Source: Acrasis kona (taxonomy: Eukaryota; Heterolobosea; Eutetramitea; Acrasida; Acrasidae). From it: a stretch of 64,000 nucleotides of DNA. Positions 29,947-45,400 of this stretch are shown piece by piece. Position 1 is the stretch's first letter; every line of letters starts with the position of its first letter. The notes under the pieces are model-generated. The model was not told where the DNA came from. It saw only the letters and a program-made list of their open reading frames with translations, and searched no databases. The position numbers were made by a program, and so were the translations under genes. The DNA lies in contig JAOPGA020000476.1 in assembly GCA_026419775.2 (NCBI GenBank), positions 1 to 64,000 on the forward strand, in the 5' to 3' direction.

Positions 29947-32580
29947 TTATGTTTTCCGTTTTACTGATTTGGGTCTCTTATCAACATATTTCCGATCGTC
30001 CTTCTCTCTTTCTGACAAATGTATTACCCTACCGCTGACACCCGTCAAACTGTCTCTCATCTCTTTTAATTTCCTCTTGTTGACATCAGACTGATCAAAT
30101 TCTGAATCATTTTGGCGTTCGTTGTCTAGAGCTTTCCTCATTGCAAGGTTATTGTCCAGAACGTCCCGAAGTTTATCCTGGAGGACTTGTACTTTATGTT
30201 CTAATTGCTCCACTCTCTCTGGTTCATCCGCTACAATTCTTTCCTTTTGAAGGCTCTTGTCTAACTGTGATTTTAATCTATTGCTAATGTCCTCATACTT
30301 GTCCTTCTCTAATGTTAACTTTTTCAAGTCTTTGGCGGCTTCTTTTACTTTTGATCTCAATTTGAGGTTTTCTTTGTCTAGTAGCATGATTTTACTTTCG
30401 CTCTTGATGGCATTTTCCTTTTGCTTCTCAAGGTCTAACTTGAGCGAAGTCATGAGAGAGTTTAACTGAGTGACTTGATGGACGGAATCATGACTGGTTC
30501 TGAATTGATGATCATTGGCATTGGAGTGAACGCTCAGACGTTCGTTGAAATGTGACAATTGTTGTTTCAAATCTCTCACTTGTAGTTCTAAGCTCTCATT
30601 TGTTTGACTTTGTCTCTGGGAATCTTCAATTTCATCCTTCATATCCCTAACTAACAGTTTAACTCTTGCATGATCTCCTTCTAACTTTTTTATTTTCTCG
30701 TTCAAGGCTTTATTTTGTTTGGTTAATTGTACATTTTCCATTTGCACAGACTTGGCCACGGACTCTACGCTGAATCGATTAGCATTCAAATCAAGCTTAT
30801 GATGCCATGTTGGTGAATCATTGGGTGCGTCAATATTTATGGTATGGTTTCTATTAAAAGCATTATTGTAAGACTGAGCAGAATGTGGACGGTCCATATA
30901 TAAATGTTTAGGAGAAGGTTCAAGAGAAGCAATTGACGGAGGAATTTCCAAATCAAATTCCTCATCAACTTGGTTCTTTATTAACTGTGCAGCAGAATTC
31001 AAAGAAGATCTAAAGTTAACACTTTTTGGTGATGTTACATGATTGACCTCGTTCATCATCAAGTCACTCATTTGATTATGATGTACAAAATCGTTACTCT
31101 CTTGAGGTCTGACCTGCATAATCTTTATGCGATCCGTGAGGCGTTCCACTTGATTCCTCGTCGATAAAAGTTCATTTTGTAGTTCTTCAATGTGTTGGTT
31201 CTTGTCCTTTACTAGAGCGTTCAAATCATCTTTTTCCTTAGTGACAGCCTTCAAGTTTTGGTCATGTTTCCTAGAAAGTATTTTTTCCATTTGCGAAGTG
31301 TCGGCTTGTGTTTGTAGTTTCGTTTGCATGCTTTCCTTTTCGACATTTTTTAATTGTTCCGAACTGGATTGGAGCTGATCCCTTAGTTGTCTAATTTCGT
31401 CCTCCTTTTCGTTGAGTTGACGAGTTAGTGTTGTTTTGGTTTGTTGTAATGACTGGACTTGAATGTTTAGGTCGCTGTCCCTAGTGTTTAATTGTTCAAT
31501 TTCCTTGTTTTTCAATCTCCACTTGTCTTCTACTTCTGCTTTGAGAGAGGCTACTTCCTGGTCTTTAAGGTCCAACTGATGGGCACACTCCATTTCATAC
31601 ATTTTTACTTGTTTTTCAAAAGTAGAGATGCGTTGGCTGGCTTGGTCGGCTTCTAAATGTAATTTATGGATCCGTTCTTCGTATGTGTCGACTACTTCTT
31701 GGTGATGTTTTCTACTTCTTCTTTCCTGTTCGTTTAGTTCGGTGTCAAACGTTCTTCTTTGATCCTCTAAATTGTTTCTTAGGGCTTCATTTTCTTCTTC
31801 CATCAACTTGATTGATGATTTATTTTTCATTGTGATGGACTCAATGTCGGAGTTTAATTTGTGTATAGCTTGTTTTTGTTGTTGTAGCTGAAATAATCTA
31901 GTTCTGTCAATTTCGTCTCGTTGTGATAGAGCGGCAGTGCACTGTTCTTCGGTTTCTCTTTTGGTTGCACTTGACTCGTCTATTCTCTCTTGAAGCTGCC
32001 TTCGGAATTCCCTCACAGTAGACTCATGCTTTTCTACAACATCCCTAATCCTAGATTCGTATCCTTGTTTAATACTCTTGACGAATTTTAATAATTTGTT
32101 TGTTTTTAATCTTACATACACTGATGTCAGCTCTTAGTTGCTGCATTTTATCTTGGTAATAATGCTCAGTTTCATTATTCTTAGTTGTCTCTGAGTTGAA
32201 CTTCGATTGCAGTTCTGCTACTTTCGATTTCAAGTCACTAATCTCAGATTCTCTTTTGTAAGTTAGTTGTTTTGTAAATTAACAGCATACTTGTTCCTAA
32301 ATTCTGACCTTAGTTGTTCCACGTACAAATCAAGATTGTTTATCTCCTCCTCGCGTTGTTTTATTACCTCAAGATTGAATTGAAAGTCCACCGCTAAATC
32401 TTCAAAGTTTTTTCGTGATTGTGACAGTTCCTTGTTCAAATCTTTGATTGTTTTTTCAAGAGTATTGAATCTCAAATCGTTTAATGTATTCATTTCCCTT
32501 TGTTTCGACATGATTTCTGCAGAAATATTCCCAATAGGGGACCGAATGGATGTTTCATTCCCAATGAACGAAGAACTCAT
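29947..32580 (-). CDS. Long coiled-coil protein
   Basis: Three exons on the reverse strand, 32291-32580, 32120-32252 and 29947-32076, with introns of 38 and 43 nt; 850 residues. Nearly the whole chain is heptad-patterned coiled coil rich in Glu, Lys, Gln and Leu, interrupted at about residues 460-570 by a Ser/Asn/Pro-rich spacer; the C-terminus is short and basic. No motor, calponin or IQ motif. Such proteins are usually basal-body, centrosomal or Golgi scaffolds; with DAW1 and SPAG17 nearby a basal-body or axonemal role is possible but unproven. Confidence 0.8.
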
Positions 32581-32648
32581 CCAAGGTCCTATTTAACGTC
32601 CCTTTTCGTTGTTTTTACAATGACAATCGGAATTTGAAAGGCGCGAGT

Positions 32649-34821
32649 TTATTGATCTCTGTGTGACAGATATTTTGCAACACCAAATTTAAATCCTACA
32701 ACAGATGACTTCCAGATATTCGGAGTAGAAGGCCGTAAATATGTGTATGAAAGAGGGTCAACACTCGAAGTTGGTCTAACAGATTGAGCAGTTCTTGGGC
32801 GAGGTCTCTTAACCTCTTCCTCCTTCACCACATTCGCCTGTTGCAATTTCAACTTCATAACATTTTTGCGTTGTTGCATCATTCTATCCTGCAAAGCTGA
32901 GGTGTCTACTTTGGTTACACTTTTCAATTGCGATACACTCATAGGTTTAATAGGAAAATTATAAGATACTGCCACACTGTCATCCTTATTACCAATATTA
33001 ATATTAGTCAGTTTTATAGGGTTCTTATCAGACTGATATTTCCAGCCAGCATCCATATTAAAAACATTGACAGGGACTCCAAGTCTCTCCAATAGTTTTC
33101 TTCTTCTTTCCCTGGCATCATCATCTTCATCCTCATACGCCACAGGCTCGACATTTTCAGGAGCCTTCTTTTTTGTAAGCAACCCGATATTTCTTGCTAT
33201 GAAGTTTATCTTTTTAGCACGTCTACGAACAGCAGTACCAATGTTTTGTTTTACAATAGATTCGGTAATATTGTTCTCAGATGTTGACCTATGCAGTTGT
33301 GGTTTGCTCTTATGCACGGAAGTACTAACTGATGCATATCCAGAAGATTTTACATTAGCATAAGGATTACGTGGACTACGATATCTTTCTACATTATTTT
33401 CTACATTATTTAAAGCAAGAGAGTTAGATTCTATTGAAGAGGCTTCAGATCTTTTAGCTTCACTAGCCTTTTCAGCCTCTTCAAGTAATCTCCGCCGTTC
33501 CCTCTCTTCAGCTTCAGCTTTCTCCCTCTCCTTCTCTCTGACTTTTTCTTCAATCTTTTTGCTAAGAATCTCATCATAGGATACATTTTCCTCGGAAATC
33601 ATTCTTTTATTAATTAGGTCGTAACTTCCACCGCTCAAACTAAAACTTCTTGTTCTTGTGAGTCGCTTCTTACTTTCGGCTAACTTATCCATTTGATATT
33701 TGCCGGCCATCGTGGGATCTAATATCATGGATGCTAAATCAGTCATTGAAGTAGTTCCGGTGCTGTTGTCCTCTCTAACGTTATGTTTACTAGATAGCTC
33801 TGAGAACAAACTAGAGTATAAATTGGTATCGCTATTTTGCCGCTTTAAGCTACGTTTTTCTCTATCTACATATGAAAAGCGATTCATATCTTTAGGAAAA
33901 GTTTAATAGAAACAAGAATGCATTATATTTACCTTCATCTTGTTTAAAATGTATACTGCCATCTTTACTGCTCAAGAATATTTTTTCTTGAGAGCTTTCT
34001 AGCTCTTTTAATAGCTTGTTAGCTTTTTCGATAGCTACAGCTTCCACAAACATAGCTATGTCATCATCCATGTTTTTTCCATTTTCATCTGAATAGACGG
34101 ATGATGCCTCGATGACAGACTTTGTTGTATTCTCTGCTTTATTATGGTCTTTATTAGTTGTTAAAAAATACATCTCTGCTTCAATCTTCTTCTGCTTTTC
34201 TCTCTTTCTTGCCTTTATTCTCTCCCTTCTATCCTCATCTACAAGTTTTTGAAAAACTGTCTTTTCCTGCTTTTCCTTATCTTCTATTACTTTTGGTTTT
34301 TTGATACTTGATAAAAGTGTCATAAAGTCATCATCTTCAGTGTCCATAAACGATGAGTTTCCTATCCCTAGTAGAGTGCCGAAAGGAGAGTAAGCGGTAC
34401 CGGGTGTACCAATCTTCGTCGCATCAGATGCCGCTTGCGCTGCTTCCGCTGCTTTTTTTAAAGCGTCGTCTTCTTCGAAAGTAAATCGGTGTACTTTTAA
34501 AATGTTTTTGTTTTCAGGAAATTCCTGGAAGCAAAAATATACTTTGTGGACGGGTTTGCCGAATAATCTTCTTTTCCTTCTTACTGCGTTAGGCTTTTTA
34601 CGTTGAAAAAACGACGAAATTGTGGATGCTGTACCAGCAACTGATTTAGGTCTTATTGGTAGCGGCGTAGATACGGCATCTTGGTTTGTGGAAGATAATT
34701 CATATTTCGGACGAGATATTGAGGTTTTTTGATTTTTTACATAAATAGATTCTTCTAGGGCTGAATAGGGGTTTTGTTGGTTGTTGATAGTTGAAGAACT
34801 CCCTAAAGCCAACTTGTTCAT
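32649..34821 (-). CDS. Large low-complexity protein of unknown function
   Basis: Two exons, 33933-34821 and 32649-33889, joined in phase over a 43 nt intron, 709 residues; without it the region would look like two separate genes. ATG at 34821. The protein is Ser-, Lys- and Glu-rich, with a charged E/R/K helix (around 33480-33560) typical of single alpha-helices, a conserved-looking basic patch R-K-R-R-L-F-G-K-P-V near residue 70, and no recognised domain. Next gene downstream is the coiled-coil protein in the same orientation. Confidence 0.7.
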
Positions 34822-34896
34822 AAAATTTTTACAAAGCAATGAATTAGAGGGAGGCCTTTGTAGTTACGAAGCGTAGAAAAAATTATTCACTCAGAT

Positions 34897-35157
34897 ATGG
34901 ATCGTTTACCGAGGATTGACGAAGTAATACTTGTCTTATGCAAGGTTTTTAACATGAAGTCCTCTACAGTCTACCTAATCAGTATGGCACTATGGATGGT
35001 AAAGAAACATTTCAACAGAGCATGTATTTACCCTGTTGCCTGGATTACAATCTTTTTCATTTTTTATCGACATACTCACCAACCTCCCGAATTTATACAC
35101 TACGTTACTTCAACACCCCAACAATTATCCAATGAATCACTTATTCTGCAGTATTAA
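34897..35157 (+). CDS. Hypothetical 86-residue protein
   Basis: ATG at 34897, divergent from the 709-residue protein gene by 75 bp, stop at 35155-35157. The N-terminal half is helical with a Leu/Val/Met pattern slightly like a cyclin-box helix; residues about 44-58 form a hydrophobic, Ile/Phe-rich segment that could be a membrane helix. A GTAAAG donor inside it would allow alternative splicing, but no acceptor gives a better protein. Not assigned. Confidence 0.4.
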   Translation: MDRLPRIDEVILVLCKVFNMKSSTVYLISMALWMVKKHFNRACIYPVAWITIFFIFYRHTHQPPEFIHYVTSTPQQLSNESLILQY

Positions 35158-35274
35158 TCTAATTTTTTTGATGCTGATTGTTGTAAACTTAATGTCAAAC
35201 TGAATTTCCAAAAGGTTGGTTTATTTATACACTGGTAAACCAAAACGAAAAAGGCCTTTCCACCACTCACGATC

Positions 35275-37531
<2,257 letters not shown>

Positions 37532-37687
37532 TAGGTATGTTTTTTGTGTTGTAAGAGTATCTAAATGATTGAGCGAAAAGTGTGAAGGTGTGTTTTTGAG
37601 AGATGTGGTAATGAAATTTAAAAATGATTTAAAAATGTAACAAAAAAAATAATAAAGCATTGCATGTTTCTTTTTTAAATTGTGTTT

Positions 37688-40026
37688 TTATGTATTTGTT
37701 TCATAATAATGGTCGTGTATGGTTTTTGTTGTTTTTGGTGCATATTTCGTTTTGAGTTGTTCCAGTTTGTTAAGACCATATGGATCTGATGCGTCTGATG
37801 AGATGCTTCTTGTTGTTGTGGTTGTCTTTTTGGATCCTTTCATGAGTTGATCATAAGCAGATTGTTCGCTGGACCTTCTCTTTGCATCAATAGATTTGGA
37901 TGGTCTGTGGGTTTGTGAACCAGATATGGAGTAGGATGTGCTGCTTCTTTTTGGAAGAACGTCTTGGGGAGGTGATAAGGTCTCAAAATTCTTCCTTCTT
38001 CTCTCCGTTGATGTAGGCCGCAGCTTATCGTAAGCAATTTTAGAGATTATATCATCTCTTATTACAGGTGAGGCATCAACGTTGTAGATTATTGAACGGG
38101 GTGAATTTGTGGATTTGGTGGGACTTGATGATGTGTTAATTGGTGATGTAACGCCATTATATGATGATCTAGTTTCTACTTTTGATTTCAATGTAGTGAT
38201 ATCAATCCCTACATCCCTAAGCTTTAATGAATGCCCCTCAACAAGCCTCTTCAAGTGCTCCATATCGTATTCTACTTTTATCTTGCTATACCTCTGCTCC
38301 TTCAAAACTTCATCTATTCTTTTATTAATATCCTCATGCTCATACTCGATTTGAGCAACTCTATCTTTTATTTGTTCGACGTTACCTTGCATAGATCTCA
38401 TAATCTCCTTCATCGCTATGACTTCCATTGTAATTTCAGATATTGATTTATCTCTCTTGCTGAATTCATTTGTAGATAATGTGTCTTTGTTGTGAATCCA
38501 TTGTTCTATCTCGTTCATTCTGGACCAAAGTCCTTTAAGCTCCTGTACAGCCATATTCTCATTGTTCTCTACTACAGATTTTATTTGTAGTATTTCTTTT
38601 TTGCTAACATCTCTTAGTGTGTTCAGTTGTTCTATCATGTCGTCTATCTTTCTGCCTCTGGGGGAGTTTTTTTGGTAGTTTGTTTCATGTTGTTTGGCTG
38701 TCTCGTTCATTTTCAGCATTCTAGAATAATCAAAATTATCCATTGGGCTTGAACCGGTTCTCCCATCCATAACAGCCATTCTGAAGGGGCTTTTAACTAT
38801 ACTGAGCCCATTTGGCATAACTTGAGTGTGTCTCCTCTGCAATCTTAAACTTTGGTCCTCGGGCGAAGTTATCCTCATATCTGGTGTTCTAGATCTTTTT
38901 TCAGGTGACTTTATACTATTTGTTTTATTTTCAGTCGGAGTAATTGTTCTTTTCGATTTCCTCGGCTCTATGTTGTCTTGTGTAGGATTAGACGATTCAT
39001 CCTTGGATGGAGTATCGTTTTCTTTGATTGGAACTTCAGGTAGCTTTTTGCTCTCAGTCTTGTCTTCCTGAACCAATGGGCTAGCTGCTAGCTGGCTCTG
39101 TTCGTTCTTTATATTTATTGCTTCCTCTACTACAGGTAGTGTAGGCAGAGGCTTTCCTAATGTAGTTGTGATATTTGAAGTAATGGTACTGTCGAACGAT
39201 GCGTTCAGCACTGGTTTTGGCTTTTCTTGCTCTTTTGGGAACATTGTTGGGAAGTTTCTTATTACTGTAGTTACGAAAGAATTTACGGAGGCAGTTCCGG
39301 CAAGTAGCTTAAATCTATCTTCGATCGTACTATCTTTAGCTAGCTCAAGTGTAATTACGGTAGGACCCCAACAAATAGCGAGATTAGAGGCATCCATTGC
39401 GTATTCATCAATTTTTGTAACAGAATGCAAGTATTTGAACACGTGTAGTATAACGTCTCTGTTGATAACGGGTAAGTCTTCAATCAACTTTTTAGACTGT
39501 TCTATCTTAGTTTCCTCATTTATATCACCTTCACTTTGTTATGATTATTAAAAAATCTACACTTACCACCAATGGCAACGACAGATGCATAGGCATTGTA
39601 AGTGAACAACGGTTCAGGCAGCTCTCTGAAAAAAGATTTAAGTAGAGAGCAGAGGTCATTTGTATCACATTCCTTAAACTCAATATGCTTGTCTTATCAA
39701 ATTAGTATTCGGGGAAATTTTTAATACCTGTATTTATGGAGTCTTTTAGCATGTTCACTTTCATCATGTTTCCAACTTCTCTAAATATACCTCTACATGG
39801 TGATCTATTTTCTATTTCTGTAATCAAAGTATCTACTATTATCGGAATATTGCTTTGATTATTGAAGTGGATATGCTCATATTGAACTCTCTCATCCAAA
39901 GAAACACCAAACGTTGGGTACACTTGTAGTGGGCTGTCAGATTTTCTACCACTACCTTTGGTAACCTTCTCTCGAACTTCAGTTTGTCAGTTACTGCACT
40001 TGAATCGACTTACGCTTCTTCCACAT
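37688..40026 (-). CDS. RhoGAP domain and coiled-coil protein
   Basis: Four exons, 40014-40026, 39728-39976, 39567-39692 and 37688-39528, with introns of 37, 35 and 38 nt; the first exon is only 13 nt and codes M-W-K-K plus one base. Product 742 residues. The RhoGAP domain spans about residues 25-215: F-G-V-S-L-D-E, then G-I-F-R-E-V-G with the arginine finger, L-L-K-S-F-F-R-E-L-P-E-P-L-F, and the N-L-A-I-C-W-G-P-T-V segment. The remainder is Ser/Thr/Lys-rich with a long coiled coil about residues 400-530. It should accelerate GTP hydrolysis on Rho-family proteins; a conventional Rho target fits, since the Rho-like fusion at 57.9 kb has lost the catalytic Gln. Confidence 0.9.
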
Positions 40027-40203
40027 CTATTGAATTTGTAAGCCTAGCCAGTAAATAGACAGGTCAACTAAAGACGCGACTTTATTTGACTGGTTTCCTA
40101 TTGTTTTCTTGTGATCTTTCACAATTTAAGAGCTTTTGTTCAAAATATAGGGAGTATTTTTTACTCAAAAATTTTGAGCGGTAACTGAGTCAACTGTACA
40201 TCA

Positions 40204-42396
40204 ATGTCAAACAACAGAGAGGACCATGTATTAAGGTCAAACTCTGTTCGCGATGTGAGATATTTTACATTGAGCTTAGACTCACCGAACAACATTCATG
40301 ATCGAAATCCAGAAGCACCAATGCCTGATGTGTCACAGATGGATGCAGTTTTGAATATGTTCGAAGCAAATGACAAATACAGAGTATTGACATTAGAAGA
40401 AGTTCTTGTACAAAGTAAAACAATGGAAACCGCGCCTGGTGAAACTTTGGCTGGAGCATACGAAGCAACAATCGAGGAGGAAGACAACTTGTTAAGTGAA
40501 CAGACCGAATCTATCAATGATGACTCATTTAAACAAAAGAAACTAGCAATAGCAGCGAAGCGAAATCAACTTATTGCAGAAATGTACAAACGAATGTGCG
40601 ATTCAATTGTAACAGAATTTATAAATAAAAAAGCGGAAGAGGAAAAAAAGAGAATTGAACAGCAGGAGAAAGATGAGGAAAATCAACGTAAAGAGAAAGA
40701 AAAACAAGACAAAAAGAATGTAGGAAAGAGACCAACATCAAAGCAAAGTACTGGGAGACCAAAGTCTGGGGTCAAGTCAAATAAAAAGCCTACAAAAGAA
40801 GAATTAGAAGACATTAAAAGGCAGGAGGATGAAGAACTTAGACTTCTCAAAGAAAAAGAAGACGAGGAGAACAAGCTACTTGCCTTACAAAAAGAGGACC
40901 GTCTACGTCAAGAAGCAATAAAAAAAAATATAGAACATGAAGAACATTTGCAAGGACTCCGGCCTCATGTGTACATATTGTTTAAAGATTACCCGGAGAC
41001 GATTGATGAATTAGAAGCACTTAAAGAGAGTGGGACTAATTTCGATGCTGTCGTCGTAATCAACACTGGAACAGCTACAGGCCCATACCCAAGGTCGCAG
41101 ACTGATTTAGAAGATGCTATAGATACCAAAGCGAAGGACAGCAAAAAGAAAAAGCCCGGAAATGTACCTAGACCTAAAAGTAAACAGGAGCCAAAAGCTA
41201 GACCGAAAAGCAGGGCAGCAATTTTGGGTGGTAAAAAGAAGGCTCCAGCCAAAACCGACAAGAAGAAAGGTCAACAGCCAACTGCACCAGTTGAATACGA
41301 AGTGGTTCAACCATTATCAACCGTTCTCAAACAAAAACAAGAAGAACTTTCTCAACAAAACAAAGCTTCCCCCCTCAGAGATGTTTTGATAATTGATCAT
41401 CTTTTCGACCAATACACCTACGATGCAGAGATGAAAGTGTTTGATGATGGAGAGGATGAAGATCGTGAATCACAAAGAATAGTGAATGAAGTATCAGAAA
41501 ATGTTACAAGTATACTACAAAAGATACCAGAATATAGAAATGATGGCGAGTATCCTACTGATAAAAAACTGTTTTACATTCCAGAAGCGGAAGGTGATGC
41601 CGATTCATCTTATTATAGAATCCTCTTAAGGGACGTTTCTGACAGCAGTGCAACTATTCCAATATTATTACATTGCTTGATCGAACAAGTGGTAAAGAAT
41701 GTTGAAAAGGACAGATATCAAGAAGATATTGAAGTGGCTGAATTTAACGACAAAATCAACAATGTACTGAATGGAGCTTTTTCAAAGTTTAGTAATGAAG
41801 CCGATAATATTGAGGAAACAGAAGAAGAGGCAAACACACAAGACGACAAAAGCGACGACATGATATTACTGCCGTACGGTAATCGGTCGACCGATAATTT
41901 ATTGTCAAATTCATGCGTACAAAATACATCACTCATGGATATTGAGAACAAAATGTTTAGATTATATCCTGTGGTCTATTCACAGTCCGAAAGTACGACG
42001 ACAACAACAACAGAAGCGGAGGAGGAGATTCATCCGGTGAAGTCATTGGAGGAGAGAGGATCGAGACTCACAGAACTGTTCCACTTCACATGTGCCAATC
42101 CAAATGCAACAAGTAGTGATCCCATAGAAAAGCGGTACTTGTACTCTTCCGAACAAATGGAAAAAGAATTATGTTTATTCCAATTTGAAGGAATGTTAAA
42201 GTCCTTCAATGTAGATCTAGGGGATCGTGTGTTCAAGGAAGATTATGATCCTGAAACATTTGTCCAAATACTCACAAATCTGTCCGTACTTGATAGACCA
42301 ATCTTGATGTCCAAATATTACGATATGGAGGATGCTGCCCTGATTGTATGTCACAGAAAAGTTCCTGCTTGTCGTTATGTTGAGGATTCTTGGTAA
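40204..42396 (+). CDS. SPAG17: SPAG17/PF6-like central-apparatus protein, N-terminal part
   Basis: Single-exon frame of 730 residues, ATG at 40204. Order: N-terminal Asp/Glu region, Lys/Glu single alpha-helix with basic insert (residues 140-250), a segment H-V-Y-I-L-F-K-D-Y-P, long Lys/Pro tracts, a segment L-F-D-Q-Y-T-Y-D and a C-terminal stretch ending W. This order and style match the N-terminal half of SPAG17 (PF6), the C1a projection protein of the ciliary central apparatus. The stop at 42394-42396 is followed by TAATAAAAA, and only 68 bp separate it from the next frame, which corresponds to the C-terminal part. Identification relies on the overall pattern and its neighbour rather than one signature. 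Confidence 0.65.
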   Translation: MSNNREDHVLRSNSVRDVRYFTLSLDSPNNIHDRNPEAPMPDVSQMDAVLNMFEANDKYRVLTLEEVLVQSKTMETAPGETLAGAYEATIEEEDNLLSEQTESINDDSFKQKKLAIAAKRNQLIAEMYKRMCDSIVTEFINKKAEEEKKRIEQQEKDEENQRKEKEKQDKKNVGKRPTSKQSTGRPKSGVKSNKKPTKEELEDIKRQEDEELRLLKEKEDEENKLLALQKEDRLRQEAIKKNIEHEEHLQGLRPHVYILFKDYPETIDELEALKESGTNFDAVVVINTGTATGPYPRSQTDLEDAIDTKAKDSKKKKPGNVPRPKSKQEPKARPKSRAAILGGKKKAPAKTDKKKGQQPTAPVEYEVVQPLSTVLKQKQEELSQQNKASPLRDVLIIDHLFDQYTYDAEMKVFDDGEDEDRESQRIVNEVSENVTSILQKIPEYRNDGEYPTDKKLFYIPEAEGDADSSYYRILLRDVSDSSATIPILLHCLIEQVVKNVEKDRYQEDIEVAEFNDKINNVLNGAFSKFSNEADNIEETEEEANTQDDKSDDMILLPYGNRSTDNLLSNSCVQNTSLMDIENKMFRLYPVVYSQSESTTTTTTEAEEEIHPVKSLEERGSRLTELFHFTCANPNATSSDPIEKRYLYSSEQMEKELCLFQFEGMLKSFNVDLGDRVFKEDYDPETFVQILTNLSVLDRPILMSKYYDMEDAALIVCHRKVPACRYVEDSW

Positions 42397-42464
42397 TAAA
42401 AAGGTATTTTGTCCACAAGTCTGTCACATTAACACATTTGTAGTTTTCAGTTCGGCCTTACTTT

Positions 42465-45400
42465 ATGGAGACGCTGGATTTACATCAGAAAGATATTATG
42501 GAGGAAAGTAAAGAATTACTCGAATATCGTCGATCCGATACTCTACGGAGGGCTCTTGACCTTTTAAAACCACCAGTTGACCCAGCATTACAACCTAATG
42601 AAACAGAAGCAAACATAAAGCCAATTGCAGAAGTTCTTCCCTTGGAGCCTCCAATAAAAAAAGCGAAGACACAAAAAGCAATCAATCATCGAACTTTAAT
42701 CTCATCCGATGGCAGTCAACGATTAATCATGGAAGGCCCAGGCGCAGACTTACAAGTTGATTGTTGCACCATGTATCCATCTGATGGGTCAATCATAAGA
42801 AGCACTATTCGAGAGGGTCTTTTCCGCTCCACGTGTTGTGATGTATACAAGGATGGTGTGTTGTTTGGGTTCGGAAACAGTCATCAAAAATACTTTTTCT
42901 ACTCTACTTTTGAAGACTCTAGTAGCTTAGTGCTGAAAGATTTCAATACAAGTTACTGCTCGTCAGGGGGCCTTGTGGTTGATTTGAACTCAGAAGGTAC
43001 CGTTGACATGTGCTTCCCGGGCGAAGTCACCAGAGGCGAACAATCAAAAAAGATTTTTGGAGCTGGCTATCATGGGTTAATCAAAAACACGGAAGAAAAA
43101 ATGACAACCGAAGTGACCGCTGTCATTGAGAATGTGAACATTTATGATATGGAATCTTCTAGTTTACAAAACGTTCTGACAAGAGAAATCTCAAGGTCCA
43201 TCTTATCGAATGGAGATGTAGTGAGAAGATTTGAATCCAATGGGAAATTCAAAAACATTTCTCAGTTGTTATGTAGTAATGGAGAAGTCCATAGTACTTT
43301 TTCTTCAAATTGTTGGTTGTCTTGTTATCTGGATGGTTCCATGGTTGTTGAACACGCCGCTTCCAAACTAAAATTAGATATTTCGAAGTTGAAATTTGCA
43401 GAGAATTTCGATCCAGTGACACAAGCCTCTGTTTACTCTAGAGAGGACTTGGTCATGACTGTCAAATATCCAGACAATACCATCCTGGTACGTCACGCCG
43501 ATGGAACTCGCATCTGGAGTTTACAAAATGGTTCGAAACTGATCACAAAAGATTCTTATGCAAGTGTACTAATCGACTCTAAAGGAAACGTCGACGTTGA
43601 ATGTCCAGATGCCACTTTAATCCATTGTTCTCCCTCCGAAAACACATTTTCCATTTTCAAGGAAGGACACAACATTAGTGTGGACGTCAAATCAAGTCAA
43701 GTCCAATTGCAACCCAGCAGCCTACCCTTCCACAACAACCGAAGAGCACATTCACTCAAGGCCACCCCAGCCACGGTCAAGACCAGAGCGCATGGAACAT
43801 TTATATTTGATTACAAGAATGGAGGCATGAGGACCATGGACACTCACGGCCACGAATTCATCGTCAACAGCCAAGGAAGCATAGTCATCAAATACAAGTC
43901 AGAAACAAGAGATGAGAACGCGCCTACTTATCAAGACCTTTGGAACAACAACGACGCCATCGTCCCATCACAAAGGGTCACCACATACGGATCCATTCCC
44001 GACATTTCACACACTTTGGAAATACATCAACCACGATTATTCATCCTAAGAAAGAGCGATGGATCAGGGAGTGAATTCTTATCTAGTCAAGACGTTGATC
44101 CCTACATTAGAACAGCATTAGCCAATTCGGAATCAACAAGCACCACCGAAGAAATCAATCACGAAGGATTAAAAACATTTACATTCTTGACGCCACATCA
44201 ATCCATAGTCACGGATTCATGTTTAGGCGATCCCAGCACATCACATCCCATTCCAAGAGGCCTCCTACCCATCCTACCCGATCAACACATTAATCAAAAA
44301 CAAATCACCAAAGCATTCCATTATAGAAAATTAGTAAAATTCCCATCATTGACTCGTGATGAGAGGACAATAATCAAAAAGGGATACGATCGATGGGTAC
44401 AGTGGTATCACCAAAGAGAACAATACAGAAGAGAACAAATCGAATTGGAAAATCAACATTCACATCAACCGTTAGAAAATCAAGACGAGACCTCATCTCA
44501 ACAACAACAACAACAACAACAACAAGATGACGAAGAGGAACAAATGATACAAATGCGCATCAAGGAATTAATAGAGAGGAAACAAAATCAAAGAATGCAA
44601 CAATTTGAAAATCAAGATCAAACGGATGATGCACAAGATAAAGACCAAGTCATAGCAGACGAACAACAAACAGAGGAAGGAGACGAAAACGATACTTACG
44701 TTAGCGAGCAAGACGAAGTGTTCACGAGCGATGATTTCCCAGTCAATATCGAACAACACACCATTCAACAGAAACAACAAAACACCACCACCAATACAAA
44801 TCCACCACAAAAACTATCGTATTGGTACGACATAAAGGGTCGCGAAGCATGGGAAAAATTAACCACTCAAAAAAATCAAATGACCCTTCCAGAACCTCGT
44901 TTCTCAGATGATAACAATCATCATGTTCACGCTCACTCTAATGAGAAGGAACTATTACAGGTAGATATGTCTGATTTGGGGTCCAGAATGTCATCGCCAC
45001 CTCCATTATCTACATCTGGTACACCTCTTCATTATCAACATCATCAGTATCTATTCACAAAACAACAACCAAGGGAACATAGTGCACTTCCTTTGGTCAA
45101 ACAAGCTACTTCCATAGTGAATAGCTCTTATAAAAGAGTGGAGGATGGCACTAGGCGTAAATTAAATACTGTTTCGATGGTTTCTCTTAAAAACCTAAAC
45201 AATAACGCTTCTTCTTCGTCCAATACTTACTTTAAAAATGCTTCTTCTACTAATGCCATTAATACCACCGGACATCCCGTTCCGCAACAACAACAACAAG
45301 TAAATACTAGCTCTTTTATGATGGCTTCTTCACCTAAAATCAATCAAGAAGGTCCCCTCTTGATGATCCATCCATTATCAGTGAGTTTTGGTCACTTGGT

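Noticed and set aside
33067-33363. Forward ORF inside the 709-residue gene
   Set aside because: Antisense shadow; Ser/Phe/Leu-rich composition from reverse-strand Lys/Glu codons.
32649-34821. Two separate genes at 32649-33887 and 33892-34821
   Set aside because: A 43 nt GT-AG intron joins them in phase, and the first would otherwise lose its frame a few codons past the donor.
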